NCBI RefSeq assembly: GCF_026914265.1
Contig: NC_069126.1
Location: 75,147,232 to 75,211,231, forward strand
Reading direction: 5' to 3'
Source of the DNA: Mya arenaria
Lineage: Eukaryota; Mollusca; Bivalvia; Myida; Myidae
Length of the DNA stretch: 64,000 nt
Positions 61,490 to 64,000 of this stretch are shown here, piece after piece. Each line of letters starts with the position of its first letter. Positions within the stretch are counted from its first letter, which is position 1. The translations under genes were made by a program, and so were the position numbers. The notes below the pieces were generated by a model, which saw only the letters and a program-made list of their open reading frames with translations, made no database searches and was not told where the DNA came from.

Positions 61490-63138
61490 TTAACTCATGT
61501 ATTTTTCTATTTCGTTGATCCCATCATTTGCAAAATATGGAACTGGTAGGCTTGCAGTTGGGTACAGGGTGCACTTTTCTTCGTGAGTTTTTCGTATGAA
61601 ATTGTGAGCAAATCCCATTCCACATTTCACACATGAGTATGGCTTTTCACCAGTGTGAGATCTAAGGTGAGTTTTAAGATTCCATGTAGTTGAAAATGCC
61701 TTTCCGCATGTTTGACATACATGTGGTCTGTGATTAGCATGTGTACGCTCATGCTTAACCAACTGCTGAAGTTTATAAAACATCTTTCCACACACTTTAC
61801 AAGGATAGTTCTTTCCTATGCCATGCTCTCTGCTCATATGAGCTCTTAAGCTTTTTCCATATGAAAATGCTGCTGAGCATTTTTCACACAAATAAGTCTT
61901 CTTAGCTCTTGGATCTACATAGGGCTGTCCTCCAGACCGAGCTTTACAAAGTATCCGATGCTTCCGAATGGTTTTCTGATGGAAGAACTTGGCTCCACAA
62001 TAGTCACACATGTATCCACTGGTCTGGTAGTGGGCTTCAAGATGCTGAAGCAAACTCGACACGTGACCCTCTGTGAACTGGTGGAGGCATAATGGGCATA
62101 CCCAGGGTTGCAAGGAATGTTTATTCAAGAAATGAATGTCAATGTGAACCCAAGATACATAGACGGTGGTTTTGTTTGGGCAACTTGGACATTTCAATAA
62201 TTGACGATTGTGTGTTGTCATGTGGGTATATTTGTCAAATTCAGAAATTAATTTTTCAGAACAAACTTCACAAGTATATGAGGCTTTTCCATTATGATTG
62301 GATTCAAGGTGGTCCTGCAAACGACTTTTCACAACAAAGCACCTAACATCGTCACAAAATGGACACACATGTGTTCTTGGGCGTGGGTAGTTACACCCAG
62401 CTACATGTAAAGCAAGGGCATCTTCAGAAAAGGCTGGAGTGAAGCATTTTGTGCAAACCAATGGATATTTACCGGAATGGCGACTTTCAATGTGGGCAAA
62501 GGCTGAGTTTATGTAAGTATATTGCTCCGGACAATAAGGACAGCTTATAGCAATTTCCTCATAAGACATTGGATCTGTTTGGTATAGTACCATGCTTGAG
62601 TTCATCATTTTCTCATCAGTGTTGCTGTCATCCAGAGACTTGATCTTTTTTCCCTTTCTACCAGCATGACAGTCGCCAGTAGCTTTTGGACCATCTTTTT
62701 TCTTTGAAGGCTTGGCACGTTCTGTTTTAGGTTTCTTAACGTTGCTTTTCTTTCTATTTTTGTTCAGATTTACACTTACCAGAGATGGTTTCGTGTCACT
62801 GTTTTCAAGGTTTGCCAAATACTTCATATTAAGTTCAAAAGTTTGGTCAACAACATCGGCAATGTCTTCCACATCTGTATCTGCCAAATAGTCATCAACT
62901 ATTTCCTGTTTGATTTCCATGTACCCATGATTATTCTTGTTCTCATTTTCAATTTCAACTTTAGGCAAAAACTGGTCTGATCGTGACATTTGAAATTGAC
63001 ATTCTTCAGTGAATGTTTGAGTTTCTTTTGAAATTGGTTCACAAAATGGATATGCAGTTTTAGTAAAGTGATAATACTGGAAATTCTCTCCCTTTCCATG
63101 GGAAATAAGATGTGAATGGAGATCTCTGAGGTCATCAA
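61490..63138 (-). CDS. C2H2 zinc-finger protein B, last exon; 5' part outside the window
   Basis: Probable DNA-binding paralog of zinc-finger protein A. The exon begins after a TTTCAG acceptor (63139-63140) in phase 1, at [17 protein letters not shown], the second half of a split first finger. It ends at the TAA at 61490 and encodes about 548 residues. After an acidic and lysine-rich linker come about 11 C2H2 modules, including CPYCPEQY...[27 protein letters not shown] and a last pair joined by TGEKP. No ATG lies in frame between the acceptor and the fingers' start that I would trust, and no matching CxxC exon was seen up to 64000, so exon 1 should lie further right. Confidence 0.88.
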
Positions 63139-64000
63139 CTGAAAATACACAAAGAAGATTGGGTTGTAATGAAAACAATGTTGGTTGTTATGAAAGCAAT
63201 GTTAGACAAACAATATATAGGGAATCCGCAAACCCAATTAAGTACCATTCATGCCATTATTTCTGATCATCAATTATGATTTTTTGTCTGATTTTCAATC
63301 CCTAGTTCAACCCTATTCAACCCTTTGCAAGACGTTTCTGCTGTAACTCTACTTACTAACAAATGCGCACTTCATGACTTGTGCAATTTACATGTCACGT
63401 TCCGTATATTGCATCCCATGTCTGGGTGCGGGAGATCAGGCATGATATAAAATGAGGATTTTACACAAATAACTCTCTTCGAATGTGCCATCACAAAAAA
63501 AATAGTTTTTTTTTAGATATTTGCTTTTCATTGAACTTGAGTATAATCATTTTGTTGCCACACTTGTATAAACTATTGTTCAACCTTTACAAAACTGTTG
63601 AAAATTCTCAAATGTGCAACTGCAAATCTTATTTTTTATTTTGAAATGCGTGTACATTATAACGATTAATTCATTACACTGAGACAGGTCCTTAAAGATT
63701 TAAATGGTAATGGTTTACAAATGAATATAAGAGAAATAAGCAGCGTTGTCACACAACATGACAAATGGTACTGATTGGACTGATAATTGCACACAGTGGT
63801 TTTGAAATATCAATAGGTTTACAAAGAATATTTTTTTTCGCTGTCAGAGCTGAGTTAACCCGTTTAGAATTAGCGGCAAAGAGTTTCCCAGTTTATAGTG
63901 TGTATGTTTTGCATTTGAAAGCCAAGTGATTAGTTCAGATTCATATAACGATGCTATTTTTAAATCAACTAGGAATTATGTGGTAGACAACCACAGTAAA
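63139..64000. other. Intron of zinc-finger gene B (partial)
   Basis: AT-rich, with no exon supported up to the window end. Confidence 0.6.

Overview
The window is eukaryotic nuclear DNA, AT-rich, with GT-AG introns, long introns and dense mobile DNA. The best guess is a bivalve mollusc. The reasons are a Ty3/gypsy element built like the clam retrotransposon Steamer, tRNA-derived SINE pieces, and many short TIR elements and 140-160 bp tandem repeats of kinds familiar from bivalves. The species call is inference. The host genes cannot settle it.

Layout. Bases 1-2214 are a 44-45 bp minisatellite running off the left edge. Bases about 3.8-4.75 kb hold a diverged ~140 bp tandem repeat. From 37475 down to 6152, minus strand, lies one gene that I rebuilt exon by exon: the condensin II subunit G2 (NCAPG2). 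It has 28 coding exons with compatible phases, giving about 1165 aa. Its introns carry minisatellites, SINEs, MITEs, three decayed copies of its own exons, and an 8.1 kb first intron made mostly of transposons nested in transposons. Bases 37.5-40.5 kb are the upstream flank, with one CpG-rich patch.

Bases 40512-44909 are a young Ty3/gypsy LTR retrotransposon. Its LTRs differ only by a 2-bp indel, it has a 5-bp target duplication, and its single gag-pol frame is open. Two in-frame gaps remove part of the integrase core, including the first catalytic Asp. Bases 46253-48665 are a MULE-type DNA transposon with tandem-repeat TIRs and a broken PHD-finger/MULE transposase gene. Between them is a 290 bp MITE.

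The right side carries two minus-strand paralogous C2H2 zinc-finger genes. The first (56823 to 52643) is complete, with two coding exons and 700 aa. The second (from 63138 down to 61490) lacks its first exon, which should lie beyond 64000. In both, a phase-1 intron falls at the same place in the N-terminal region; in the complete gene it splits the first zinc finger. Between the two genes is another array of the ~140 bp repeat, carrying perfect AGGTCAnnnTGACCT palindromes. The host genes are a chromosome-structure protein and two probable DNA-binding proteins, and nothing shows that they work together. The most notable features are the integrase-deleted but recently inserted retroelement, the nested transposons in the condensin intron, and the exon fossils.
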